A stretch of DNA of 27,362 nt from Bog-950 sp964423405 (GCA_964423405.1 CAYREY010000069.1:1-27362); one strand, 5' to 3'. Shown: positions 1 to 6,736, counted from the stretch's first letter. A program made the numbers and translations. Notes: generated by a model not told the origin, from the sequence alone.

Positions 1-275
1 GGGTTACCAGCTATGGGGCTATAGCCAAATACCTGGGTAGCGGCCGCTCGGCACGTTTGGTGGGCTATGCCATGAACGACAGCCACCGGCAGCGGCCCAA
101 AGTACCGGCCCACCGTGTGGTAAACCGCAACGGGCTTTTAACCGGCCGCCACCACTTTAACCCGCCCGAGCTGATGCAGCAACTTTTAGAAAAAGAGGGA
201 ATAACCGTGAAAAATAACGTTGTGTTAAACTTCAAAGCCGTATTTTGGGACCCTCAAACCGAATTAGCTATCTGA
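1..275 (+). CDS. Alkyltransferase-like (ATL/MGMT-family) DNA-binding protein, 5' truncated
   Basis: Open from the window edge (reading frame begins at base 3), leaving 90 residues. The remnant contains the MGMT-family DNA-binding core: VTSYGAIAKYLG, ARLVGYAMN, then PAHRVVNRNG and LTGRHHF. In true O6-alkylguanine methyltransferases the active-site motif is PCHR; here the cysteine is alanine (PAHR), so the protein cannot accept an alkyl group. That is the hallmark of the alkyltransferase-like proteins, which flip and bind damaged guanine and hand it to nucleotide excision repair. The C-terminal stretch around FWDPQTELAI fits the short bacterial form, so probably only about 15-25 N-terminal residues are missing. 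A TTG at 57 is a possible internal start, but the frame is clearly coding upstream of it. Confidence 0.85.
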   Translation, partial: VTSYGAIAKYLGSGRSARLVGYAMNDSHRQRPKVPAHRVVNRNGLLTGRHHFNPPELMQQLLEKEGITVKNNVVLNFKAVFWDPQTELAI

Positions 276-316
276 TTGAATAGCCAATATTTCGCTCAAA
301 TTAAGTTGTAACAAGG

Positions 317-347
317 TTTGCTTATTAACAAATGAATAATACTTTTG
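317..347 (+). promoter_or_regulatory. Bacteroidota-type promoter for the small polyproline gene
   Basis: TTTG at 317-320 is followed by a 19-nt spacer and TACTTTTG at 340-347, matching the Bacteroidota sigma-factor consensus (TTTG, 19-21 nt, TAnnTTTG). Transcription would start near 351-354, about 20 nt before the ATG at 374. Because an alternative in-frame ATG at 332 lies inside this promoter, the promoter also decides the start codon. Confidence 0.75.
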
Positions 348-373
348 TGGATATCAGCTACAATAAACGATTG

Positions 374-568
374 ATGAAAAAAGGACTTTTACTAAAATCT
401 GTTTTTGCGTTGGTTTTGATGGTTGTAGCCGTAGGCGTTTTTGCTCAGGGTCCGCCACCACCGCCGCCGCCGCCAGCACCACCGCCGGGTGTACCTATAG
501 ATGGTGGTATATTTTTGCTAATGGGTGCAGGCCTTGTATATGGTGCCCGCAAGCTATACAAAGAATAA
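374..568 (+). CDS. Small exported polyproline protein with PID-type C-terminal sorting-like tail
   Basis: 64 residues from the ATG at 374; the upstream in-frame ATG at 332 sits inside the promoter and would spoil the signal peptide. Residues 1-24 form a signal peptide (MKKG, a hydrophobic stretch, then VFAQ). A pure proline-rich linker (PPPPPPPPAPPPG) follows, then PIDGG, a hydrophobic segment of about 14 residues (IFLLMGAGLVYG) and a basic end, ARKLYKE. This three-part tail (short motif, transmembrane helix, basic residues) is the plan of exosortase/sortase-type sorting signals, and it resembles the PID-CTERM proteins described in Bacteroidota. Almost nothing remains once signal and tail are removed, so the polyproline linker may itself be the mature part. 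The function is unknown. The gene is monocistronic, with its own promoter and terminator. Confidence 0.8.
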   Translation: MKKGLLLKSVFALVLMVVAVGVFAQGPPPPPPPPAPPPGVPIDGGIFLLMGAGLVYGARKLYKE

Positions 569-592
569 TCCTCTAATTAAATTCCAATAATT

Positions 593-626
593 AAACGCCC
601 CCTGAAGATTTCTTCAGGGGGCGTTT
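593..626 (+). terminator. Strong rho-independent terminator
   Basis: Perfect 16-bp stem: AAACGCCCCCTGAAGA (593-608), loop TT, TCTTCAGGGGGCGTTT (611-626), then GGTTTTTA. It sits 24 nt after the stop codon of the small polyproline gene. Confidence 0.92.
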
Positions 627-635
627 GGTTTTTAA

Positions 636-1100
636 GGGCGGCACCTATGGTGCGCAATACTTTCTTAATACTATTACTACAAACAGGTGGCTCCTAACGG
701 AGCACAAAAACATCTCCCGGAATATTGCTCATATATTCTATACCAACACAGGTTTAATAGACTTCTTCGGATGTTGGATTAAGAGTATCTGTTCCTCGGC
801 TGTTCTCTCTGTATTTTCTCCTTGCAAAAAGGTATTTTGTATTAATAGAAGAAGTATAATAAGCAGGGCGTATTTTTAAACTAATGTTATTGACTTAAGC
901 CAAACAGCCACACATCCGCTTGCGGCGAGACACACCCCGTCCGGTGCAGAGCCACCGGACACCCCTCTCGAAGAGGGGAAAATACAAACAGCCACAGCCC
1001 AATTTCTGCTTAAGGCAATGATATTGTTTTTAAACACCGCGTATCGGTCGGCTGTTTGTAGCAAAATTAGTAACAAGAGCAGCGCACCGTAGGTGCCGCC
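636..1100. repeat. Inverted-repeat-bounded intergenic element with multiple hairpin units
   Basis: This 465-bp gene-free stretch starts with GGCGGCACCTATGGTGCGC (637-655) and ends with the inverse, GCGCACCGTAGGTGCCGCC (1082-1100); 18 of 19 positions match. About 20-25 nt further in, both arms also share TACAAACAG (678-686 and, inverted, 1052-1060). Each terminal arm is itself a small palindrome (GCACC/GGTGC). A related unit, GGTGGCTCCTAACGGAGC, lies at 686-703 just after the left TACAAACAG. Short open frames here have no recognisable coding character. It looks like a non-autonomous or decayed repeat element of the interspersed type common in Bacteroidota. The right end stops 8 nt before the stop codon of the neighbouring reverse-strand gene, so it may also act as its terminator. 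Confidence 0.6.
901..996. repeat. Three consecutive hairpins flanked by a 12-bp direct repeat
   Basis: The 12-mer CAAACAGCCACA occurs at 901-912 and 985-996. Between the copies are three stem-loops in a row: CCGC/GCGG (916-925), GTCCGGTG/CACCGGAC (939-960, loop 6 nt) and CCCCTCT/AGAGGGG (962-978, loop CGA). The last two resemble palindromic interspersed repeats widely seen in Bacteroidota intergenic DNA. Confidence 0.6.
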
Positions 1101-1108
1101 TGTTGTAT

Positions 1109-2575
1109 TTAATGCTGCACCACCACCCGCGTACTACTTATATTGGTTGTTTTTGTAGTAGTTACTTTCAAAAAATATACCCCGCCTGGCAAGTTCTCGG
1201 TATTAATAATATCTACCTGCCGTGTTTCTCTGCGCTCTACCACCTGCCCCTTCTCGTTTATCAACTCAAATACATAGTTGCCTTGCATGGGCATTTCTAT
1301 GTACATATACTTATCGGCCGGGTTGGGTTGTATGCGTGGCTGCTGTCGTTTATCTATTCTCTCATCTCTAATATCTGCTTCAATAGTATCGCATACGCTA
1401 CCCGTTAAAGCACCAAGTTTGTAATTGGGCATGTTGGGCAATTTAGATGTATTTTGAGTGATAGTGCCAATAAAACCAGTATCTAGAAAGATACAACTGT
1501 CACCTTTTTCATTGGGGCGTTCTATAGTATGGAAATAATAAAAACCGCCGTTCCAGCAGCTGGCAAACAATCGCCCGTCAGGGGCTAACATCAGGTGATC
1601 AATTTGTGCAAAATCATTACTATCAGCAGTATATAACCTCACCGAATCTTGTACATTGGCAGACCATAGATCATATTGATTTAAAGTTAAGCGTGATGAA
1701 ACATACAAAAACCTGCCATTAGGCGAAAGGGCTACAGATGCACAACCGCTTACTGGAACCATTGGATTGGTAGTGATATTATTGAAAAGCGTTAGCGGGT
1801 TGTTTAAATCGCCGTTGCAACGGTCAAAATCGAATACGCTAACATAGCCATCAAAAGCGCCTGTAACATATTTACTACCGTCCTGACTAAAACAGCTATA
1901 TGCTACATCGCTCGGCAGAAGATAATCTGGACCGATGCTTTGCCGGTATGGCCCTGTCACAGTATCGCCTGTTACCAGAAATTTATCAAATGTATTGTTA
2001 TTTGATTCTCCTATTATTAGCCACCAATCCCTGCCATTGGCATGCCTACAGGCTGTCATACCGCCTTCTCTGAATTTACCTTTAGCAAATATTACGTTTT
2101 TGCGTATTACAGATCCCAAACCAAAGTTAGTTTCCTTATCAATTACGCTATAATATAGTGTGCCCGGCCGGGTAGAACTGAGGGTGTCATTTGAAAAATG
2201 AAATAAGTAATAATATTCCTTATTATCCGGACAAGGCAAAAATAACACCGCCTGCTGAATATTTAAACCATTATTTTGCCATGTTGTTGTATAGGGGCAA
2301 GGGCTAAGCCCATCGCCATTTTGTAAAGGGTCTCCGTTTTTATCGGCTATAAATATGCCATTAGTGTAGCAAAGCAACTCCCCATTCTCTGTGCATATGG
2401 TTGATGCAGCAACAACCATATTCATCCATTTATTAATCGGATAATTAACAAGTGTATCGTTTCTGAAATCAAGTACCGATAATTTGCTGCCTATAACCCA
2501 TTGCGCACCGTGCTCCTGCGCCATGCCGGCGCTACTAAAAAGCAGTAGCAGTAAGGTTATAGCATGGTGTTTCAC
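1109..2575 (-). CDS. Secreted propeller-like protein with T9SS type A sorting domain
   Basis: 488 residues from the GTG at 2575. That start gives a clean signal peptide (KHHAITLLLLLFSSAGMAQ); an in-frame ATG at 2638 and further upstream starts add repeat-derived sequence with no signal character. The body has repeating blade-like segments (FSQDGSKYVTG, ALSPNGRFLYVSS, LAPDGRLFAS) that suggest a WD40/SMP-30-like beta-propeller. The last 75 or so residues form a classic Por secretion system domain: IQPNPADKYMYIEMP, then INEKGQVV, then LPGGVYFLKV, ending in RVVVQH. The protein is therefore a predicted cargo of the type IX system whose translocon (sprA) is encoded about 16 kb away, and would be exported and attached at the cell surface or released. 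Its ligand or enzymatic role is unknown. Confidence 0.85.
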   Translation of the reverse strand: MKHHAITLLLLLFSSAGMAQEHGAQWVIGSKLSVLDFRNDTLVNYPINKWMNMVVAASTICTENGELLCYTNGIFIADKNGDPLQNGDGLSPCPYTTTWQNNGLNIQQAVLFLPCPDNKEYYYLFHFSNDTLSSTRPGTLYYSVIDKETNFGLGSVIRKNVIFAKGKFREGGMTACRHANGRDWWLIIGESNNNTFDKFLVTGDTVTGPYRQSIGPDYLLPSDVAYSCFSQDGSKYVTGAFDGYVSVFDFDRCNGDLNNPLTLFNNITTNPMVPVSGCASVALSPNGRFLYVSSRLTLNQYDLWSANVQDSVRLYTADSNDFAQIDHLMLAPDGRLFASCWNGGFYYFHTIERPNEKGDSCIFLDTGFIGTITQNTSKLPNMPNYKLGALTGSVCDTIEADIRDERIDKRQQPRIQPNPADKYMYIEMPMQGNYVFELINEKGQVVERRETRQVDIINTENLPGGVYFLKVTTTKTTNISSTRVVVQH

Positions 2576-2665
2576 AGGGTAGAGGTTGGTGCAACAAGGT
2601 ACAGAAAATTTGTATAGGTAGGTGTCTGTACTAATCATCCACCTCCGTTTCGCTTCGCTCAAACA

Positions 2666-2703
2666 CCTCCGCCTCCCGCAAAGCGGGATGAAACAAGCGG
2701 AGG
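2666..2703. repeat. Nested hairpin in repeat-rich intergenic DNA
   Basis: The outer stem CCTCCGC (2666-2672) pairs with GCGGAGG (2697-2703); the inner stem TCCCGC (2674-2679) pairs with GCGGGA (2683-2688) around an AAA loop. It lies in the 223-nt space between the divergent cargo gene and lpxH. The flanks carry similar low-complexity purine/pyrimidine repeats (2639-2715). No promoter was recognised in this space. Confidence 0.6.
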
Positions 2704-2798
2704 ACAGTATGCCTGCGGCATTTGGGCTACTGCTAATATATCTGTAACGACCCGGGCAGTGGCCTTTAAATGTTTCTAATAATCCTATTTTTAACGCC

Positions 2799-3578
2799 AT
2801 GCCACAAGGAGGTAAAATATACTTTGCCAGCGACCTGCACCTGGGTACGCCCGATTTTAAATCGAGTGCGGCCCGCGAGAAGCTGTTTGTGCAATGGCTG
2901 GATGAGATAAAGGCCGATGCGGCAGAGGTGTTTATTATAGGCGATGTGTTTGATTTTTGGCACGAGTATAAAACCGTAGTGCCGCGGGGCTTTGTGCGCC
3001 TGCAGGGTAAACTGGCCGAGCTGTGCGATGCCGGCATACCGGTGCATATATTTACCGGCAACCACGACCTATGGATGTTTGGCTACTTTGAACAGGAGCT
3101 GGGTGCCAAGGTGTACACCCAACCTATACAGCGTACGTTTAATGGCAAGCGCTTTTACATTGGCCACGGCGATGGCCTGGGCCCCGGCGACCATGGCTAT
3201 AAGTTTATTAAAAAGGTGTTCAGCAACCCGGTGTGCCAGTTTCTGTTCCGCTGGCTGCACCCCGATATTGGTACAAGGATTGCTACATACTTTTCGTACG
3301 AAAGCCGGTTTGGTAACGAGGGTAAGAAAAAAGCTGCCGAAGCCTATACCGATGAGAGCCGCGAATGGCTGGTGCAGTTTTGTAAAGAAACGCTGAAAAC
3401 CGAACACTACGATTTTTTTGTGTTTGGCCACCGCCACCTGGCACTTGATATTAAAGTAGGCGAAAACAGCCGCTACATTAACACCGGCGACTGGCTTGAT
3501 TTTTATAGCTATGCCGTGTACGATGGCACGAATATGGAGTTGAAGTATTATAAGAAGAGCACAGAACCAGGAACCTAG
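2799..3578 (+). CDS. lpxH: UDP-2,3-diacylglucosamine diphosphatase
   Basis: 259-residue calcineurin-like metallophosphoesterase that hydrolyses UDP-2,3-diacylglucosamine to lipid X and UMP in lipid A synthesis, at the inner face of the cytoplasmic membrane. All metal-site motifs are visible in order: SDLHLG (D12, H14), GDVFDFW (D49), GNHD (N88, H89, D90), HGDG (H123) and GHRH near residue 215. INTGDWLDFYSY near the C-terminus is typical of the Bacteroidota form. The start at 2799 follows an A/G-rich AAT-to-CC leader with no obvious Shine-Dalgarno. The last residues (KKSTEPGT) come from an AACC/AGAACC repeat that continues past the stop codon and are probably not part of the conserved fold. 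The enzyme family is certain; assignment to LpxH rather than another lipid-A-type phosphoesterase is strong. Confidence 0.9.
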   Translation: MPQGGKIYFASDLHLGTPDFKSSAAREKLFVQWLDEIKADAAEVFIIGDVFDFWHEYKTVVPRGFVRLQGKLAELCDAGIPVHIFTGNHDLWMFGYFEQELGAKVYTQPIQRTFNGKRFYIGHGDGLGPGDHGYKFIKKVFSNPVCQFLFRWLHPDIGTRIATYFSYESRFGNEGKKKAAEAYTDESREWLVQFCKETLKTEHYDFFVFGHRHLALDIKVGENSRYINTGDWLDFYSYAVYDGTNMELKYYKKSTEPGT

Positions 3579-3587
3579 AACCAGGAG

Positions 3588-4003
3588 ATGAGAAATGCAG
3601 GTATAAATAGTAAACAGCATCGCTACAAAGTAGTTGTATGGTCTGTGCTCTGTGCTCTTGGTTCTGTGTTATTGTTTATAAGCGCCACCACCTTTACGCA
3701 AATAGGTACTTACGAAACCAAGGCGGGTATAATAGCGGTAGATAACTTTGGCAACTTCTACTCGGCATCGGGTAACGGGGTGCAGAAGTATAGCCCCGAT
3801 GGAAAATTTATTTGCCGGTACGAGGAGTTTAAGTACGGTAAAATAGGGATGATAGATGTAAGCAACCCGATGAAGATACTGGTGTACTACCCCGACTTTA
3901 TGACGGTGGTAATAGTGGACCGGTACCTGGTGCCTATAAACACCTATAACTTTTTTGAACTGGGTTACCAGAACGTATCGGCGGTGGCTTCATCGCTGGA
4001 TGG
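3588..4003 (+). CDS. Exported propeller-like hypothetical protein, truncated by assembly gap
   Basis: Begins 9 nt after the lpxH stop and runs into the run of N, so only about 138 residues are visible. The N-terminus has a hydrophobic segment (about residues 15-33, VVVWSVLCALGSVLLFISA) serving as signal peptide or anchor. After it come segments such as GIIAVDNFGNFYSASGNG and VQKYSPDGKFICRYEEF, which look like beta-propeller blades, followed by GKIGMIDVSNPMKILVYYPDF. That pattern resembles a family of uncharacterised Bacteroidota propeller proteins I cannot name. Tight spacing suggests co-transcription with lpxH. The hydrophobic segment overlaps a TGTGCTCTGTGCTC repeat that partly mirrors the lpxH 3' end, so the exact start is uncertain. 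The remainder of the gene lies in or beyond the gap. Confidence 0.7.
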
Positions 4004-4103
4004 NNNNNNNNNNNNNNNNNNNNNNNNNNNNNNNNNNNNNNNNNNNNNNNNNNNNNNNNNNNNNNNNNNNNNNNNNNNNNNNNNNNNNNNNNNNNNNNNN
4101 NNN
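4004..4103. other. Assembly gap (100 N)
   Basis: Exactly 100 unknown bases, the conventional placeholder for a gap of unknown length. It removes the 3' end of the propeller-like gene and possibly more. Residues read through the gap are meaningless. Confidence 0.99.
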
Positions 4104-4110
4104 AAATGCA

Positions 4111-4199
4111 GTAGCCACGAATGCACGAATAAATACAGGGGAATTGTTGCTATTAATCAGCGTAATCTGTGGCAGATTTATTTAAAACAAATTCCCCTG
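4111..4199. repeat. Interspersed-type repeat next to the gap
   Basis: GTAGCCACGAATGCACGAAT and, further on, AATCAGCGTAATCTGTGG are typical of short interspersed repeats in Bacteroidota intergenic DNA. An inverted pair encloses the second half: CAGGGGAATT (4136-4145) against AATTCCCCTG (4190-4199). The block ends over the 3' end of the DUF72 gene and could explain why the assembly broke here. Confidence 0.55.
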
Positions 4200-5093
4200 A
4201 TTGTTATTGAGCAGTTTGGGCGCCTGTACATTCAGGCCGCATTGTTTGTTCATCTTCTCTATCATGTACGATGATAATTCGGGTGAGTACAATTCATCGT
4301 GCTGGTGAATGAAGAAGTAAAGTGTTTGCAGGCCGTTATCCAGCCAGGTATCTATACGATTAATCCAATCATCTATACGCCTGTAATCGCTTGCGTGCAG
4401 GCTGTTGCCTACAAAGCGGATGAAAGCCGTTGGGGTGGTAAGTTTCATGTGCATTACATCGCGGCGGCCGGCGGTATCGGTTATAATGGAGCTAACGCCC
4501 AGGTCTTTCATAGCCGCGTAAACATCATTTACCTCTGGCAGGTCAACCGAAAAATCGGGGTGGCGAAACTCTATCGCCACATCAAAATCGCGCGGCAGCG
4601 ATTGCAGGTAAGCAATTATACGGTCGGCATACTTAGGTGCAAAGCGGTCGTCGAGTTGTATAAACGAGGTGCCCAGCTTGTTGCCGAAAGCCGCATAGGT
4701 ATCCAGCAGGCTGTCGGTTTCTTTCTGTACGTTGTTAAGGCGCTTTATGTGCGTAATGCTATTGGTAAACTTGGGGCAGAACCGGAAGTTATCGCCGGCA
4801 AACGAGCCCCACTTTTCTACCGTAGGTTTTGGAAACAGCCGGTAGAACATGGCATTCAGCTCTATGCAATTGAAATGCTCTACATAGTGTTTTAAAAAGT
4901 CGGCCTCTTTGGTTTTGGGCGGGTATAATTTGCCTATCCAGTCTTTACGGCCCCACTTGGCGCAGCCAATATAAATCTCGGGCTTGCCTTTCTTCTTTTT
5001 CTTTAGCCCGTTAAATAACCGGTTGGTTAAGGCATGGTCGGGCGGCATACTAAAGTCCACTACATCTACATTAGGCACACGGCCAAAATCCAT
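4182..5093 (-). CDS. DUF72 (YecE-like) protein
   Basis: 303 residues from the ATG at 5093. After an N-terminal extension with a basic run (GLKKKKKGKP), the DUF72 core begins at EIYIGCAKWG, with the family's conserved W, and continues through LYPPKT, HFNCIELNAMFYR (the E-N-T/A-F-Y type signature), FRFCPKF, and later FDVAIEFRHPDF and AFIRFVGNSL. The fold is a TIM barrel. Family members are widespread, some sit near DNA-repair or iron-sulfur genes, and no reaction has been firmly assigned, so I give none. The gene is a single reverse-strand unit downstream of the MORN/rnhB block, separated from it by a terminator. Its 3' end overlaps the repeat at 4111-4199. Confidence 0.88.
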   Translation of the reverse strand: MDFGRVPNVDVVDFSMPPDHALTNRLFNGLKKKKKGKPEIYIGCAKWGRKDWIGKLYPPKTKEADFLKHYVEHFNCIELNAMFYRLFPKPTVEKWGSFAGDNFRFCPKFTNSITHIKRLNNVQKETDSLLDTYAAFGNKLGTSFIQLDDRFAPKYADRIIAYLQSLPRDFDVAIEFRHPDFSVDLPEVNDVYAAMKDLGVSSIITDTAGRRDVMHMKLTTPTAFIRFVGNSLHASDYRRIDDWINRIDTWLDNGLQTLYFFIHQHDELYSPELSSYMIEKMNKQCGLNVQAPKLLNNNQGNLF

Positions 5094-5129
5094 AACAAAG
5101 TATTTGTGTGAATATAGCCATAAAACAAA

Positions 5130-5156
5130 AAGGCACCCTGCTTTAGCCGGTGCCTT
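5130..5156 (-). terminator. Rho-independent terminator after the first MORN gene
   Basis: Read on the reverse strand, AAGGCACC and GGTGCCTT form an 8-bp stem around an 11-nt loop, followed by TTTTTGTTTTA. It lies 28 nt past the stop of the 5184-6002 gene and before the DUF72 start. Confidence 0.8.
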
Positions 5157-5183
5157 AGTTGTAAAGGAGTATGTTGCTATGGT

Positions 5184-6002
5184 TTATTGCCGCTCTCCGT
5201 TAGCGTATGTAAGTACTTGTTGTTCGCCGTTTTTGGTTACCAGCATGCCTTCGCCGTTGCGTTTGTTGTTCACCCAGTTTCCGGTAAATTTTTCACCATC
5301 GGCCCAGGTGTAGGTTCCTTCGCCGTGCATGTTGCCATTTAAAAATTCACCTTCATATATATCGCCGTTGGCCAGTGTAAGTGTGCCTTTACCGGTGCGG
5401 TTGTTGTTTTTAAAATCGCCCTTATATACATCGCCGTTGTTAAAAGTAAGCGTACCAAAGCCCTCTTTTTTATCGGCAATAAAGTAGCCTTCGAAAATGT
5501 TGCCGTTGCGGTAGTAGTATTTGCCTTTGCCTACTTTAATACCGTTCAGCACGCTGCCTTCGTAGCGGTCGCCGTTGGCATATACAATAGTGCCGTTGCC
5601 TGACATTTTATCGTTTACAAAATCGCCCATGTATTTGTTGCCGTTGGCATACATATAAACGCCGCGGCCATGCATCATGCTGTTTACAAAGTTGCCGGTG
5701 TATTTATCGCCGTTTACAAAATCGTAGGTACCGGTACCATCCATTTTGTCGTTTTTCCAATCGCCATAGTATGCCGAGCCATCGCGGAAGCCGGCACGGC
5801 CTATGCCGTTGCGCATATCGTTTTTCCACTGGCCGGTGTACATAGAGCCATCGTTGAGGATAGCTTTACCATAGCCATCCATTTTTCCGTTTTTATAATC
5901 GCCCTCGTAGCTACCATTTAGTATGATAACGCCGTTATCCTGTGCAAAGGCACCCGTGGCCAGCAACACAGCAGTAAGCAGTAAGTAGATATTTTTGCTC
6001 AT
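5184..6002 (-). CDS. Secreted MORN-repeat protein (paralogue 1)
   Basis: 272 residues: a signal peptide (MSKNIYLLLTAVLLATGAFAQ) followed by ten MORN repeats of exactly 23 residues each (about residues 32-261), with the pattern Y.G.(W/F).N....G.G......G. Examples are YEGDYKNGKMDGYG and FTGNWVNNKRNGEG. A short tail ending in ANGERQ closes the protein. MORN repeats form extended beta-hairpin arrays that in other systems bind lipids or proteins; here the array should be periplasmic or surface-exposed. The upstream neighbour rnhB separates it from a close paralogue at 6969-7778. The two share distinctive repeats, for instance NGNIFEGYFIADKKEGFG here against NGNIYEGYFVADRKEGFG there, so they arose by duplication. 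No specific ligand can be inferred. Confidence 0.88.
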   Translation of the reverse strand: MSKNIYLLLTAVLLATGAFAQDNGVIILNGSYEGDYKNGKMDGYGKAILNDGSMYTGQWKNDMRNGIGRAGFRDGSAYYGDWKNDKMDGTGTYDFVNGDKYTGNFVNSMMHGRGVYMYANGNKYMGDFVNDKMSGNGTIVYANGDRYEGSVLNGIKVGKGKYYYRNGNIFEGYFIADKKEGFGTLTFNNGDVYKGDFKNNNRTGKGTLTLANGDIYEGEFLNGNMHGEGTYTWADGEKFTGNWVNNKRNGEGMLVTKNGEQQVLTYANGERQ

Positions 6003-6028
6003 AGTACTTACAGGAACGCGCCCGTTAG

Positions 6029-6060
6029 CGAAAGGTTACAGGCTGTTTGTAAGCGGGCAA
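6029..6060 (-). promoter_or_regulatory. Candidate promoter for MORN paralogue 1
   Basis: On the reverse strand, TTG (6060-6058) is followed by a 19-nt spacer and TAACCTTTCG (6038-6029), an imperfect match to TAnnTTTG. It lies 27 nt upstream of the ATG at 6002. Spacing is right, but the -7 box is imperfect. Confidence 0.4.
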
Positions 6061-6065
6061 GTAAA

Positions 6066-6121
6066 TACAACATGCACAACGCGCAGTAAAAGGTGCATGT
6101 TGTAACTACTGAACGGTAGTT
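6066..6121. repeat. Two adjacent inverted repeats between rnhB and MORN paralogue 1
   Basis: A perfect 12-bp stem, TACAACATGCAC (6066-6077) with GTGCATGTTGTA (6093-6104), adjoins a 6-bp stem AACTAC/GTAGTT (6104-6121). On the reverse strand these follow the rnhB stop directly, so they may act as a transcription end or an mRNA-stabilising structure. There is no pronounced T-tract. Confidence 0.6.
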
Positions 6122-6133
6122 GTAACAAACGGG

Positions 6134-6736
6134 TTACTTTTTAAACAGCTCCATCTGCGATTCTTTCAGCACAAAGCTTTTGCGGTGCAATGGCGATTGC
6201 CCGTATTGGCGCATGGCCTCGCGGTGTTTTTGTACGCCGTAGCCTTTGTTGCTTAGCCAGTCGTATTGCGGGTACAGCAGGTGTTGCTGTTCCATGTATT
6301 CATCGCGGTAGGTTTTGGCCAGTATGCTGGCAGCGGCAATGCTCATGTATTTACCATCGCCCTGTATAATGGTATGGTAGGGTATATTGTTGTAGGGCCT
6401 AAACCGGTTGCCATCTACCAGTATCAGTTCAAACTTTTTGCTGAGGTTATCCAGTGCGCGGTGCATAGCCAGAAAGGAGGCGTTGAGGATGTTGATCTCA
6501 TCAATAGTAGCACTATCTACACTGGCTACGGCAAAGGCCAGCGCCTGCTGCTCAATAACGTTGCGTAGTTCATCGCGTTGTTTGCTGTTTAGCTTTTTCG
6601 AATCGTTAAGGGTATTGTTTTTAAAGTTGCGGGGCAGTATAACGGCGGCTGCAAACACCGGTCCGGCCAGACAGCCGCGCCCGGCCTCATCGCAACCGGC
6701 TTCTATCAGTTTGTTTTGGTAACTGGGCAGCAACAT
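6134..6736 (-). CDS. rnhB: Ribonuclease HII
   Basis: 200 residues, the usual length for RNase HII, which cleaves the RNA strand of RNA-DNA hybrids and excises single ribonucleotides left in DNA. Catalytic acidic residues are all present: D16 and E17 in GCDEAGRGCLAGPV, D108 in LILVDGN, and D127 in the GDxK motif (QGDGKYMSIAAASILAK). NKGYGVQKHREAM and SPLHRKSF complete the family signatures. The ATG at 6736 is the first with all conserved sequence behind it. It lies between the two MORN paralogues and in the same orientation. Cytoplasmic housekeeping function. Confidence 0.96.
   Translation of the reverse strand: MLLPSYQNKLIEAGCDEAGRGCLAGPVFAAAVILPRNFKNNTLNDSKKLNSKQRDELRNVIEQQALAFAVASVDSATIDEINILNASFLAMHRALDNLSKKFELILVDGNRFRPYNNIPYHTIIQGDGKYMSIAAASILAKTYRDEYMEQQHLLYPQYDWLSNKGYGVQKHREAMRQYGQSPLHRKSFVLKESQMELFKK

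Noticed and set aside
332..373. Earlier ATG for the small polyproline gene
   Set aside because: It lies within the promoter and puts 14 polar residues before the signal peptide.
625..1076. Short open frames on both strands in the gap after the first terminator (84 and 66 codons)
   Set aside because: They run through hairpin repeats, their translation is repeat-like, and there is no credible start context.
2576..3061. Long upstream extension of the T9SS cargo gene to 3061
   Set aside because: The added residues come from repeats and the antisense of lpxH, and no signal peptide would remain at the N-terminus.
4299..4895. 198-codon forward frame over the DUF72 gene
   Set aside because: It is fully antisense to a clearly conserved protein, and its composition is that of a complementary frame.
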